Source: Candidatus Saccharimonadota bacterium
GTDB taxonomy: Bacteria; Patescibacteriota; Saccharimonadia; Saccharimonadales; UBA10212
Direction of reading: 5' to 3'
NCBI GenBank assembly: GCA_028288985.1
Contig: JAQGHE010000023.1
Coordinates: forward strand, 1-27,361
Length of the DNA stretch: 27,361 nt
Shown: positions 15,856 through 23,009 of the stretch, in pieces
How the letters are laid out: every line of letters begins with the position of its first letter
Position numbering within the stretch: the first letter of the stretch is position 1
Position numbers and translations under genes: made by a program
The notes under the pieces: model-generated
The model's input: only the letters and a program-made list of their open reading frames with translations
What the model was told of the DNA's origin: nothing
Databases searched by the model: none

Positions 15856-16599
15856 GTGAAAAAACACAATATTGGTCGTGGGCCGGCTGCGTTAGCCGAG
15901 CAAAAAGCGTTATTAATTGCCTTAAGTGATGATCTTACTCTGCCGCTGCTGCAGATAAGAAGCAGCCTGGAGTTGCTGGAGCACGCGGATTTTTCAAAAA
16001 AAACAGCGCGGGAACAATCCCGAATTATGCTTATGAGCGCCGAAAACGGCCTGCAGCTGACGGAGGCTTACCGGTTGGTCCTGCAATTGGAAAAACTGCA
16101 CGAGCTGCCGCTGGAGCCGGTGGCCATTGGCGCCGTTTTAGAAGAAGTAGCCCACCAGTTATCACCATACGCCTGGGAATATTCCACGCGGGTTGAAGTT
16201 GACGTACAGGGCAGGCTGGCCCCAGTGCTGGCTCATCCACCAAGCCTGGCGGCTGCCATCCAGTGCCTCAGCAGCAGCCTAATCCGTGCTCAAGTTGGCC
16301 AAAAGAAAGATAAGAATTACCGTATTATCCTAGGCGCCCATAGGGCAGGCGGGGAAATCTCAACTGGGGTGTTTACCAACATGCAGGGCCTTAGTGACCG
16401 CACTCTGCGCGCTGCGCGCTCTTTAGTAGGTAATTCCCGCCAACCGATGAATTCATTGCCATCTGGCGCCGCCAGCGGCGTATTGATAGCCGATGTGCTT
16501 TGCGCGGCCATGTGGCAGCCGCTGCGCGCTGCTGCCCATCGCAATATGAACGGGTTGGCTGTAACAATCCCGGCAAGTAAGCAGCTTCAATTCGTATAA
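15856..16599 (+). CDS. Degenerate histidine-kinase-like protein lacking the phospho-accepting His
   Basis: The N-terminal helices match a HisKA dimerisation region: ALSDDLTLPLLQIRSSLELLE aligns with the H-box SHELRTPL, but the His position is Asp25. The ATPase half (about 90-247) keeps LEPVAIGAVLEEVAHQL, typical of the kinase linker, and a final strand GLAVTIPAS. The N, G1 (DxGxG) and G2 boxes needed for ATP binding are not recognisable. There is no TM or sensor domain. It therefore probably cannot autophosphorylate in the usual way and may work as a protein-protein scaffold. A receiver gene follows after 7 nt. The start is GTG with a GAGGG Shine-Dalgarno. The kinase-like identity is moderately sure; the function is unknown. 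Confidence 0.72.
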   Translation: MKKHNIGRGPAALAEQKALLIALSDDLTLPLLQIRSSLELLEHADFSKKTAREQSRIMLMSAENGLQLTEAYRLVLQLEKLHELPLEPVAIGAVLEEVAHQLSPYAWEYSTRVEVDVQGRLAPVLAHPPSLAAAIQCLSSSLIRAQVGQKKDKNYRIILGAHRAGGEISTGVFTNMQGLSDRTLRAARSLVGNSRQPMNSLPSGAASGVLIADVLCAAMWQPLRAAAHRNMNGLAVTIPASKQLQFV

Positions 16600-16606
16600 G
16601 GACAAA

Positions 16607-16993
16607 ATGGCACGCATACTTCTATTGGAAACAGACAAACTTTTAGCCCAGAATACTAAGCGAATGTTAGAGTCCGCCGGACACGCGGTAGATTGGCAGG
16701 TGGATCCCCAGGAAGCGGTGCACAGCATCGACGCAGAGGCGGCAGATGTCATAATCATGGACATCATCCTGGCCGACCGCTCCGGCATCGAGTTTCTGTA
16801 TGAACTGCGCAGCTATCCGGATTGGCGGTACTTGCCGGTAATTTTGCATAGCAGCGTACCGCCGCGCGAAATCTACAACTGTGCGGCCGGTTTGGAGCAG
16901 CTGGATATCAAGGCCTACCACTATAAGCCGTCTACCTTGCTTTCGGAGTTGATTGGCAGCGTAGAAGCCTGCCTGCAGCCCGTATCAGCATGA
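16607..16993 (+). CDS. Stand-alone response regulator receiver protein
   Basis: This 128-residue protein is a single receiver domain with no output domain. The phospho-acceptor is Asp52 in VIIMDIILADRSG, the hydroxyl position is Ser82/83 in VILHSSVP, and the conserved Lys is K107 in YHYKPST. The N-terminal acidic pair reads ETD (Glu8, Asp10), so the Mg-binding pocket looks usable. It should therefore accept phosphate although the adjacent kinase-like protein has no His; a distant kinase or small phosphodonors would be needed. It overlaps recO by the ATGA junction. Confidence 0.88.
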   Translation: MARILLLETDKLLAQNTKRMLESAGHAVDWQVDPQEAVHSIDAEAADVIIMDIILADRSGIEFLYELRSYPDWRYLPVILHSSVPPREIYNCAAGLEQLDIKAYHYKPSTLLSELIGSVEACLQPVSA

Positions 16994-17685
16994 AGCAAGT
17001 AACAACCCAGGCAATAGTGTTAACCCGCACAGACTTCGGCGAGGCCGACCGTATTATTACATTTTTAACCCCGGATAAAGGTAAGGTGCGGGTAATCGCC
17101 AAAGCCGTCCGCAAAAGTAAAAGTAAACTGGCCGGCGGCATTGAGTTATTTAGCACCAGCGATATTAGTTATGTGGTGGGCAGGGGAGATATCAGCACTC
17201 TTACATCCTCCCGCTTGATTACGTATTACGGCAACATCGTTAAAGATTTGGAGCGCACTGGCGCCGGTTATGAGTTCATAAGATTACTTCATAAAGCCAC
17301 CGAAGAGCAGACAGAACCGGCCTACTTCCACTTACTGGAGAAATCTTTCAAGGCTCTCAACGACTCTGATATTGATCTGGAGTTAGTCGTCTTATGGTTC
17401 AATATGCAGCTGTTAAAATTAGCGGGCCATACACCGAATCTGCGCGATGACACCGCAGGTGCCCGGCTGCAAGTCAAAAAAACTTATGATTTCAATCTGG
17501 ATGAAATGGGCTTTGTAAGTCCGCGCGAGCGGGAAGGGCAATTTCAGGCAGACCATATTAAATTTATGCGCCTCGGCTTTAGTGCCGCCTCGCCGCATCT
17601 GCTGCAGCGCGTGACAGATGCGCCAGCTTTGGCTGTCCCAATCCAGCCCCTGGTGAAAGCCATGCTTGCTCACGTTCGGGCGTAG
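16990..17685 (+). CDS. recO: DNA repair protein RecO
   Basis: RecO helps RecR and RecF load RecA onto SSB-coated single-stranded DNA. The N-terminal OB fold is clear: QAIVLTRTDFGEADRIITFLTPDKGKVRVIAKAVRKSKSKLAG (split, residues 7-49). A central helical domain and the KLAGHTPNLRDD segment (about 137-148) follow, the latter matching the family's LGYxPxLxxC. The four Cys that form a zinc finger in many RecO proteins are missing; the position after PNL is RDD. At 231 residues it is close to the normal size. Coupling by 4-bp overlap to a receiver gene is unusual. Confidence 0.93.
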   Translation: MKQVTTQAIVLTRTDFGEADRIITFLTPDKGKVRVIAKAVRKSKSKLAGGIELFSTSDISYVVGRGDISTLTSSRLITYYGNIVKDLERTGAGYEFIRLLHKATEEQTEPAYFHLLEKSFKALNDSDIDLELVVLWFNMQLLKLAGHTPNLRDDTAGARLQVKKTYDFNLDEMGFVSPREREGQFQADHIKFMRLGFSAASPHLLQRVTDAPALAVPIQPLVKAMLAHVRA

Positions 17686-17735
17686 CCTCTATAAATGTAC
17701 GGGTTTTTTTACAGACTATAGTTTAGGCCGTATAT

Positions 17736-17751
17736 ATATTAGAACTAATAT
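17736..17751 (+). promoter_or_regulatory. AT-rich palindrome and -10 region upstream of the surface-protein genes
   Basis: ATATTAG-AA-CTAATAT is a perfect 7-bp inverted repeat with a 2-bp centre. TAATAT (17746-17751) can serve as -10 for the gene starting at 17776, and TATATT at 17735-17740 is an alternative. The symmetry fits a small dimeric repressor site; by symmetry it also offers a minus-strand -10. Confidence 0.4.
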
Positions 17752-17775
17752 CATCTTAGTTTGGGGGTGCAAGGG

Positions 17776-18309
17776 ATGCGAGCAGATTATCGCAACAATA
17801 AGATCCCAGTAAATAAAACCCCGATAAATCACGCAAATAAAAATGAAGATAAAGTGACAAGCCCGGTAAAATCCGCTCTGCTTAAGGTAGCCGGCGTTGG
17901 TGCGCTGCTGATATTTCCCGTGGCAGCCTTGGCGGTGAATGAGTCGTCACCGCCCAAGCAAAATAATATGTCGGGTAATGCGCCGGACCAAAGCGCAGCC
18001 ATATCGTTTGATGGAACACTTAGTTCTCAGGCGGCGGTTCCGTCCGGGAGCGAGAGCCCTCCTGTCACAAACGTCTCTGCCTCTAATTCTTCCTCAGGCT
18101 CAAACAGCAGTCAGAATTCTTCCAGCGCTTCAGTTTCGGTAGACAATCAAACCTTTCAGGTCTCGGGCAATCAGTCTTTGGAAAAAACAGTGACTAACGG
18201 AGCTGGCACTACACATATATCCATGCACAGCCGCTCCGGTGGTAATAGTTCTAGCTCACAAAGTTCCGTCCACATTGATTCAAATAGTCAAACGGAGGTT
18301 AATCCATAA
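17776..18309 (+). CDS. Secreted Ser/Asn-rich protein, first gene of the surface cluster
   Basis: This 177-residue product has a hydrophilic N-terminus of about 35 residues and one hydrophobic segment (KVAGVGALLIFPVAALAV, about 39-56). The rest is a low-complexity extracellular-type region rich in Ser, Asn, Gln and Gly, for example SASNSSSGSNSSQNSSS. There is no Cys, no LPXTG motif and no copy of the TGP repeat found in the next two genes. It is either a secreted protein with a long n-region or a type II anchored one. ATG 17776 is chosen; upstream TTG 17761 and GTG 17767 are in frame. I do not recognise a family. Confidence 0.7.
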   Translation: MRADYRNNKIPVNKTPINHANKNEDKVTSPVKSALLKVAGVGALLIFPVAALAVNESSPPKQNNMSGNAPDQSAAISFDGTLSSQAAVPSGSESPPVTNVSASNSSSGSNSSQNSSSASVSVDNQTFQVSGNQSLEKTVTNGAGTTHISMHSRSGGNSSSSQSSVHIDSNSQTEVNP

Positions 18310-18351
18310 CCTGCAGCGTTTGAGAGTGGTTGATCGACTTCACCTAGCCTC

Positions 18352-18398
18352 TTGTAGTCGGGTAATCACCCGCAATATAAATTAATTTAAAGGAGGAG
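18352..18398 (+). promoter_or_regulatory. Promoter, small hairpin and strong Shine-Dalgarno of the 18405 gene
   Basis: TTGTAG (18352-18357) and TATAAA (18376-18381) are 18 nt apart, with a CGGGT-AATC-ACCCG hairpin (18359-18372) in the spacer. AGGAGGAG (18391-18398) is the strongest plus-strand Shine-Dalgarno in the window and sits correctly before ATG 18405. This contrasts with the leaderless housekeeping genes and suggests high expression. Confidence 0.55.
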
Positions 18399-18404
18399 TA
18401 GCTT

Positions 18405-18995
18405 ATGAGAAAGTTACTGCGCCTAGCATCAGCAGCCGCTGTGAGCGCCAGTCTCGCAACGGGTGCCGCTGCGGCACAAACAGGGGGATCGATTGATACT
18501 ACGGGCCCCAATTCAAGAAATAGTATCGAAACAAGTAATACAAACAGGTTTACCCTCAGAAACCATAACAATGTACGGTTGGAGAACGAAAATCGTCAAA
18601 ATGCAACAACCGGTAATGCTAGCGTGCGCAACAACACGATAGCCGGCGATGCCACGACCGGATCAGCCAGCAATGACAACTCCTTTGATGCCACCGTAGA
18701 TGTAAATAATTCTTCGGGTAGCAACTGGACTAATGGTTTTGGTTCGTTTAACGGTAGCGGGGGCAGCGGATCTATAAGTCTGACTGGACCAAACTCTCGC
18801 AACGAGGTTGAATCGACCAACTCAAACACAGTGCACATCACCAATGATAACCGACTGAATGTCGAGAATGAGAACAATCAGACGGCCAGAAGCGGAAATG
18901 CGACCGTAAGTAACAATACGGAAGCTGGATCTGCAGTAACGGGTGATGCCAGCAACACAAACTCATCGACTTTCAACTTAAGTGTCAGCAACTAA
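18405..18995 (+). CDS. Secreted surface protein with two TGP/SGNA repeats
   Basis: A signal peptide (about 1-24, ending AAAA before QTGG) is followed by two homologous units, 29-103 and 123-196. Each opens with S-I-x-x-TGPNSRN, continues with Asn at nearly every third residue (NxNxxxxxNxNRxxxENENxQ), and closes with the core SGNAxVxNNTxAGxAxTGxAS. They are joined by a Gly/Ser/Asn linker (104-122). There is no Cys, no anchor and no sorting signal, so it is predicted to be released or to assemble on the surface. The regular short polar repeats suggest a beta-solenoid or amyloid-like fibre subunit, which is inference. The same repeat occurs in the 19088 and 22984 genes. Confidence 0.82.
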   Translation: MRKLLRLASAAAVSASLATGAAAAQTGGSIDTTGPNSRNSIETSNTNRFTLRNHNNVRLENENRQNATTGNASVRNNTIAGDATTGSASNDNSFDATVDVNNSSGSNWTNGFGSFNGSGGSGSISLTGPNSRNEVESTNSNTVHITNDNRLNVENENNQTARSGNATVSNNTEAGSAVTGDASNTNSSTFNLSVSN

Positions 18996-19026
18996 TAAAT
19001 TAGTCTGAGGCGCTTAGGAGGAAGAG

Positions 19027-19057
19027 GGAGGGGGAGTTGGAGGCTGCTCCCCCCTCC
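19027..19057 (+). other. Very GC-rich stem-loop in the leader of the large repeat protein
   Basis: GGAGGGGGAG (19027-19036) pairs with CTCCCCCCTCC (19047-19057) over 10 bp with one bulged C and a 10-nt loop. There is no T-run, so it is not a classical terminator. It lies 30 nt before ATG 19088. It could block upstream transcripts, act as an attenuator or stabilise the mRNA. Confidence 0.6.
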
Positions 19058-19087
19058 AGGATGAGGTTAATAAAGATAGGATTTTAT

Positions 19088-21229
19088 ATGAGAAAACAAA
19101 TTATCAATATATGTATTATTGTTGTTCTTGTAATGGGATATCCCTTAGCCGTGTTGGCGGCGGATACATCCGGAGGCACGCCTAGCTCGGATCCATCTGC
19201 TGCAAGTTCTAGCACCGGGACCACCCCGGCACCGGCACCTGCAGCCGATAGTCAACCAGCCGCTCAACCGCCGCAATCAAACTCGGATAGTAGTTCTTCT
19301 AGTCCTCCGGCGGCTGCTCCTGCTCCAACCGCGGCACCGGCAGCTGCGACCGGCACGTCCAGCACGGCCGGTAGCACACCCCCAACCGGGCCTGATGCCG
19401 GTACATACAGCTATAATTCTCAGACTGGCCTGTGGGAGAACGCCTACTACATCTGGGATCCGGTTACTCACCAGACCAAGCCCAAAACGCCACCTACATA
19501 CAGTTATAATCCGGCAACCGGCAAGTGGGATACTACCCAGTGGGTATTTGACGCAGGTGCGCAGAAATATGTTCCCAATGTAGTATCAGTAGACCAGGTT
19601 CCTGCCACCATCGCCGTTGCCGCCATTACCGGGCCAAGCAGTTCTAACACGGTTAACTCTAGCCAAAATAACAACGGCATTTTTAATCTTTTCTATGACG
19701 CTTCTATAAGCAATAAGATTACATCTTTAGCTGCGTCGGGCAATGCTTCCGTGACCGGAAACACCCTGGCAGGAAGTGCCCTGAGCGGCAATGCTCTAGA
19801 TGTTAATAACATCATGAATATGCTGCAATCGACATGGAATCTACAGCCGGCGGCCAATTTGCTCACCTTTACGGCCAATATCAATGGCAATGTTACGGGC
19901 GACTTAACTATAGATCCCAATATGATCGCCCAAACCGGCCAGCTATCGGCGAACAACTCGCTTACCCAGTCCCAGACCAACCTGACCGTAAATGCCAAAG
20001 GAAGCGGGTTGATAAATAATGATATTTCGGTCGGTGCGAACAGTGGTAATGCAACTCTCGCTAACAATACCAGCGCCGGTAATGCGGGAAGCGGCAGCGC
20101 CACTGCGGTAGCAAACGTGGTGAATGTCCTTAATAGCGCTATTGCGGCCGGACAGTCCTTTCTGGGAGTGATTAATATCAACGGCAACCTGAACGGCGAC
20201 ATCCTTCTGCCGCCGAACTTCTTAGATCAATTGATCGCCAGCGGTGCCCCGCAGAGCACTATTGATGTAAGCCAGTCTCAGACAAACAATGTGGTTGCAG
20301 ATTTAAGCAAAACCCAGACCATTAATAATAATGTAAATCTGGCGGCTGTGTCGGGCAAGGCGGATGTGGGCAACAATACTTCGGCTGGAAATGCCACGAG
20401 TGGTAGTGCTTCTACAAAGTTAACGATATTTAACTTAACCGGCCGTCAAGTCGTAGGCAACAATAGCCTGTTGGTCTTCGTGAATGTCCTCGGTAAGTGG
20501 GTAGGGCTGATTATGGACGCGCCTCCGGGCAGCACCACGGCGCAGTTATGCGGCGGCTCGTGTCAAAGCACCAGTGTCGTAAACAATAATGTGAATCTCA
20601 AGGCATCGCTAGCCAATACGATCAACAACAACTTGGCTGTTAATTCAAAAAGCGGTGATGCTAGCGTAAATAGTAATACTAGGGCCGGTAATGCCAGATC
20701 CGGCAATGCCAGCGCCAGCGCTAACCTGCTCAACATCAGCGGTAGCAACCTATCTTTCAAAGACTGGTTCGGAATCCTGTTCATCAACGTCCTCGGCACT
20801 TGGAACGGCAGCTTCGGCGTTAATACTGATGCCGGTAATTCGCCGCTGGCCGCAGTCGCGTCTGCGGGCTCAAGCAACGCCAATGGCAATCTAGCGCCGC
20901 CCAATGTTGCTGTAGCCAAAGTGTTCCGCTTCATTCCTAGAAGCAGCGGCGGTTTTGCGGTAGCACCGCTTAACAGTGTTTCCTCCGGTGCTGGCCACAG
21001 TCATACCGGCAACCAGCAAAAGCAAGCTGTCCTATCAGCTTCAACTCAGGACCCCCCCTCCACAGGCAGCAGCAACGCAGTTGGCGCTAGCAGCAGCAAG
21101 GCCAAGGCCTGGTTAATACCTGCCGCAGCCGGCGCGGTTGTAGCGCTGACCTTATTCGCGGTAGATTTCATACCTGAAATTTCAGACAAGGTAAGGCTTG
21201 CAATACTATCCCGCAAATTTGGGAACTAG
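19088..21229 (+). CDS. Large secreted repeat protein with four ~100-residue SGNA modules and a PPSTG/TM tail
   Basis: The protein has 713 residues from ATG 19088, which has an AGGA Shine-Dalgarno. A signal peptide (1-25) and a Pro/Ala/Ser-rich stalk (26-103) come first. Two YSYNxxTGxW repeats (107-130, 138-163) follow, then a TGPSSSN opening at 182. The core ASGNAxVxNNTxAGNAxSGxA recurs at about 216, 318, 421 and 521, a period of 100-103 residues. Between cores runs a hydrophobic strand pattern such as FxxVININGNxNGDI or FINVLGTWNG. Near the end PPSTGSSN (about 656-663) precedes a TM helix and a Lys/Arg tail, resembling a sorting signal with PPSTG instead of LPXTG. An upstream in-frame TTG at 19037 would destroy the signal peptide and is rejected. 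No family is recognised; a cell-surface fibre or adhesin is plausible. Confidence 0.85.
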   Translation: MRKQIINICIIVVLVMGYPLAVLAADTSGGTPSSDPSAASSSTGTTPAPAPAADSQPAAQPPQSNSDSSSSSPPAAAPAPTAAPAAATGTSSTAGSTPPTGPDAGTYSYNSQTGLWENAYYIWDPVTHQTKPKTPPTYSYNPATGKWDTTQWVFDAGAQKYVPNVVSVDQVPATIAVAAITGPSSSNTVNSSQNNNGIFNLFYDASISNKITSLAASGNASVTGNTLAGSALSGNALDVNNIMNMLQSTWNLQPAANLLTFTANINGNVTGDLTIDPNMIAQTGQLSANNSLTQSQTNLTVNAKGSGLINNDISVGANSGNATLANNTSAGNAGSGSATAVANVVNVLNSAIAAGQSFLGVININGNLNGDILLPPNFLDQLIASGAPQSTIDVSQSQTNNVVADLSKTQTINNNVNLAAVSGKADVGNNTSAGNATSGSASTKLTIFNLTGRQVVGNNSLLVFVNVLGKWVGLIMDAPPGSTTAQLCGGSCQSTSVVNNNVNLKASLANTINNNLAVNSKSGDASVNSNTRAGNARSGNASASANLLNISGSNLSFKDWFGILFINVLGTWNGSFGVNTDAGNSPLAAVASAGSSNANGNLAPPNVAVAKVFRFIPRSSGGFAVAPLNSVSSGAGHSHTGNQQKQAVLSASTQDPPSTGSSNAVGASSSKAKAWLIPAAAGAVVALTLFAVDFIPEISDKVRLAILSRKFGN

Positions 21230-22377
21230 ACTCTGCGCAAATGAGCGGGCTTAACTTTCGATTGTACGAACCGGTAAAGAGATGCCGTGTTTTCACCTAA
21301 GGTAGTTAAAAAAAGCTCAAGGCTGGCGGTGGCTATGACCAAAGACAAAAGTATAAAAGGCCCAAACATAGCTGGAGCTATCAGGCACATTCCTATTTTT
21401 TGCCTCAACTTAAGATTCTCATCCGATAAAATGGAAAAAATAAGATAGGCAGAGAAAGTTGCCCAGCCGAGGCCTAACAAGAAAGTATTCTGTAGGTAGA
21501 TGGCTTCATACAAAAAGAAGGTAAACATAGAAGGCAGGGCAAACTTCAGCATCATCGGGTAGATTGCCAGGTAGGGGGATTTAACCAACTGGCAGGAATA
21601 AAAGCGCCGGAAGGCCGCGGCCGCTGACGCCGGAGGTTCAACTTCAACCCGCGCGTCGGAAACGAAGATATAGTGGAATCTGTCTCTGCGGCTATGGTCA
21701 AATCTGCTCAGCAAAGCTCCCCGCCGATAAAGAACTGCTTCGCTTAGTCCTTTTTGACGCCCGATAATATCGTAAAACTTGTTGATCTGCCCGCGCGCAA
21801 GCTTGCTAAACAGATCCAACAAGCCTGACAATCTGTGGTTAGGGCGACCGCTTAGGTTCAAGCCCGCCGCGTCGGCGTTTTCGTTTAAAGACAAACGGTC
21901 TACGGCACTTCGTACAGCATTTTTATCAACTACATCGTCCGGTGTCAGCACCATAACCAAATTGCCTGAGCAGCTTCTAATAATGGCTCGATTGATCGCA
22001 CTGCTCATACTCATAGCGGCCGGCCTGATGGACCTTTTTATCTTGGATGGGTAAGCCCGGGTGAGGTCGTTAATCTTTCTTTGAACGGTGCCTGATGTTT
22101 GGCTGCTGACAATAATCACCTCTAGCTTGCGATAGCGTCCGGCCGCTAGGGCTCTGACGGATTTTTCTATATCGCTAGCAGCAGGGTGTGAGACCGCCAT
22201 TACCACCGACACCAACGGTCTTAGCCGTAAGGGTTTGGAAGAGGGACTATCCCGCAGCAATTTTATGCGGCGGACGTGCCTAAAATCATAAATGCTCGAG
22301 CCGATTATGTGTGCCGCACCAATCAATAGCCAGGATAACGCCAAAACGTCCACTATCACTTGAATGGCCCGCGTCAT
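21226..22377 (-). CDS. Membrane glycosyltransferase family 2-like protein
   Basis: This 383-residue protein has an N-terminal TM helix (about 8-27) and a GT-A domain opening with RPLVSVVMAVSHPAASDIEKSVRAL (split; 53-77). LEVIIVSS follows (85-92), then the metal-binding acidic cluster TPDDVV (145-150). Three hydrophobic helices close it (about 280-365). This is the layout of polymer-type GT2 synthases, but the QxxRW product-binding motif is not seen and the usual PxYNE is altered to AVSHP, so the donor and product are unknown. It overlaps the sortase gene by 4 bp, so it is last in an LPXTG protein-sortase-GT operon and may glycosylate surface proteins. Its stop shares CTAG with the stop of the convergent large repeat protein. 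Confidence 0.8.
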   Translation of the reverse strand: MTRAIQVIVDVLALSWLLIGAAHIIGSSIYDFRHVRRIKLLRDSPSSKPLRLRPLVSVVMAVSHPAASDIEKSVRALAAGRYRKLEVIIVSSQTSGTVQRKINDLTRAYPSKIKRSIRPAAMSMSSAINRAIIRSCSGNLVMVLTPDDVVDKNAVRSAVDRLSLNENADAAGLNLSGRPNHRLSGLLDLFSKLARGQINKFYDIIGRQKGLSEAVLYRRGALLSRFDHSRRDRFHYIFVSDARVEVEPPASAAAAFRRFYSCQLVKSPYLAIYPMMLKFALPSMFTFFLYEAIYLQNTFLLGLGWATFSAYLIFSILSDENLKLRQKIGMCLIAPAMFGPFILLSLVIATASLELFLTTLGENTASLYRFVQSKVKPAHLRRV

Positions 22378-23009
22378 TGCACTACCCGGTCAAATTTAAA
22401 TGTAAACATTTGCCGCCATTCGAATAAGTTCCCGCTGCAGGTTTGGACGGTCAAGATGGGAGGTCCTTTATAGCTCAAAATCGATGTATCGCTGGGCCTC
22501 AAGTTAGTAAATGTCTGGTAAATGTAAGAAAATATGTGGCCGTTATCCGTGTATAAAAGCGCCTCCGCTCCGGGCTTGATAGCCTGGAGGGGAACAAACA
22601 CGGCGCGGTTCTCGTGGCCGTATATGAACGTGTTTCCGCTGTCGTTGTTGGCCAGGCTGGATATCATCGCAAACTGCGCATGAGTGCCGCTTAGCGTCCA
22701 TGTATTGCTGCTTGCATCGTAGAATCCCTCATCTACAGGCAGATCAATCGATACAGCCGGGACCACCATCCTTATTGGCCGGCCATATATCACATCGGCT
22801 TTATACTGCTGCACCGACACAGCATTGTTGGCAGGCGGTAATGGCGGTGGTTTGAATATTAGGCGGGGCTTAAATATGCCCACCGCGAATAAAAGCGTCG
22901 CGGCATATATAAGCCCCAGGCTTACGTAGTATCGAAAAAGAATATATATGTTGTTGGGGCTGGCGAATTTTGCAGGCCAGATATTAGAGCCTGTTCCTCG
23001 TTGCGCCAT
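22374..23009 (-). CDS. Sortase family transpeptidase
   Basis: Sortases cut a C-terminal LPXTG-type signal and join the protein to the cell wall or to another protein. This 211-residue form has one N-terminal TM helix (about 24-46), a Pro-rich stalk (KPPPLPPANN) and the beta-barrel domain. The catalytic residues are visible: His132 in FIYGHEN, Cys191 in TVQTCSG and Arg199 in EWRQMF. ATG 23009 with an AGGTG Shine-Dalgarno is preferred; an in-frame GTG at 23021 would add four residues. The gene overlaps the end of the LPXTG gene, making that protein its obvious substrate. The class cannot be fixed by eye. Confidence 0.93.
   Translation of the reverse strand: MAQRGTGSNIWPAKFASPNNIYILFRYYVSLGLIYAATLLFAVGIFKPRLIFKPPPLPPANNAVSVQQYKADVIYGRPIRMVVPAVSIDLPVDEGFYDASSNTWTLSGTHAQFAMISSLANNDSGNTFIYGHENRAVFVPLQAIKPGAEALLYTDNGHIFSYIYQTFTNLRPSDTSILSYKGPPILTVQTCSGNLFEWRQMFTFKFDRVVQ

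Noticed and set aside
17685..17712. Possible terminator after recO ending in TTTTTTT
   Set aside because: The T-run is good, but the only stem visible (CGTA/TACG with a 13-nt loop) is too weak to call.
10041..18353. The octamer TAGCCTCT found after pyrG (10041), at the recO stop (17684) and in an intergenic gap (18345)
   Set aside because: Three intergenic copies are slightly more than expected by chance, but there is no common structure around them.
19693..20202. Minus-strand Ala/Leu-rich frame resembling a membrane protein within the large repeat gene
   Set aside because: Artefact of the repeated GCN/AAC codons read in reverse; hydrophobic but without start signals.
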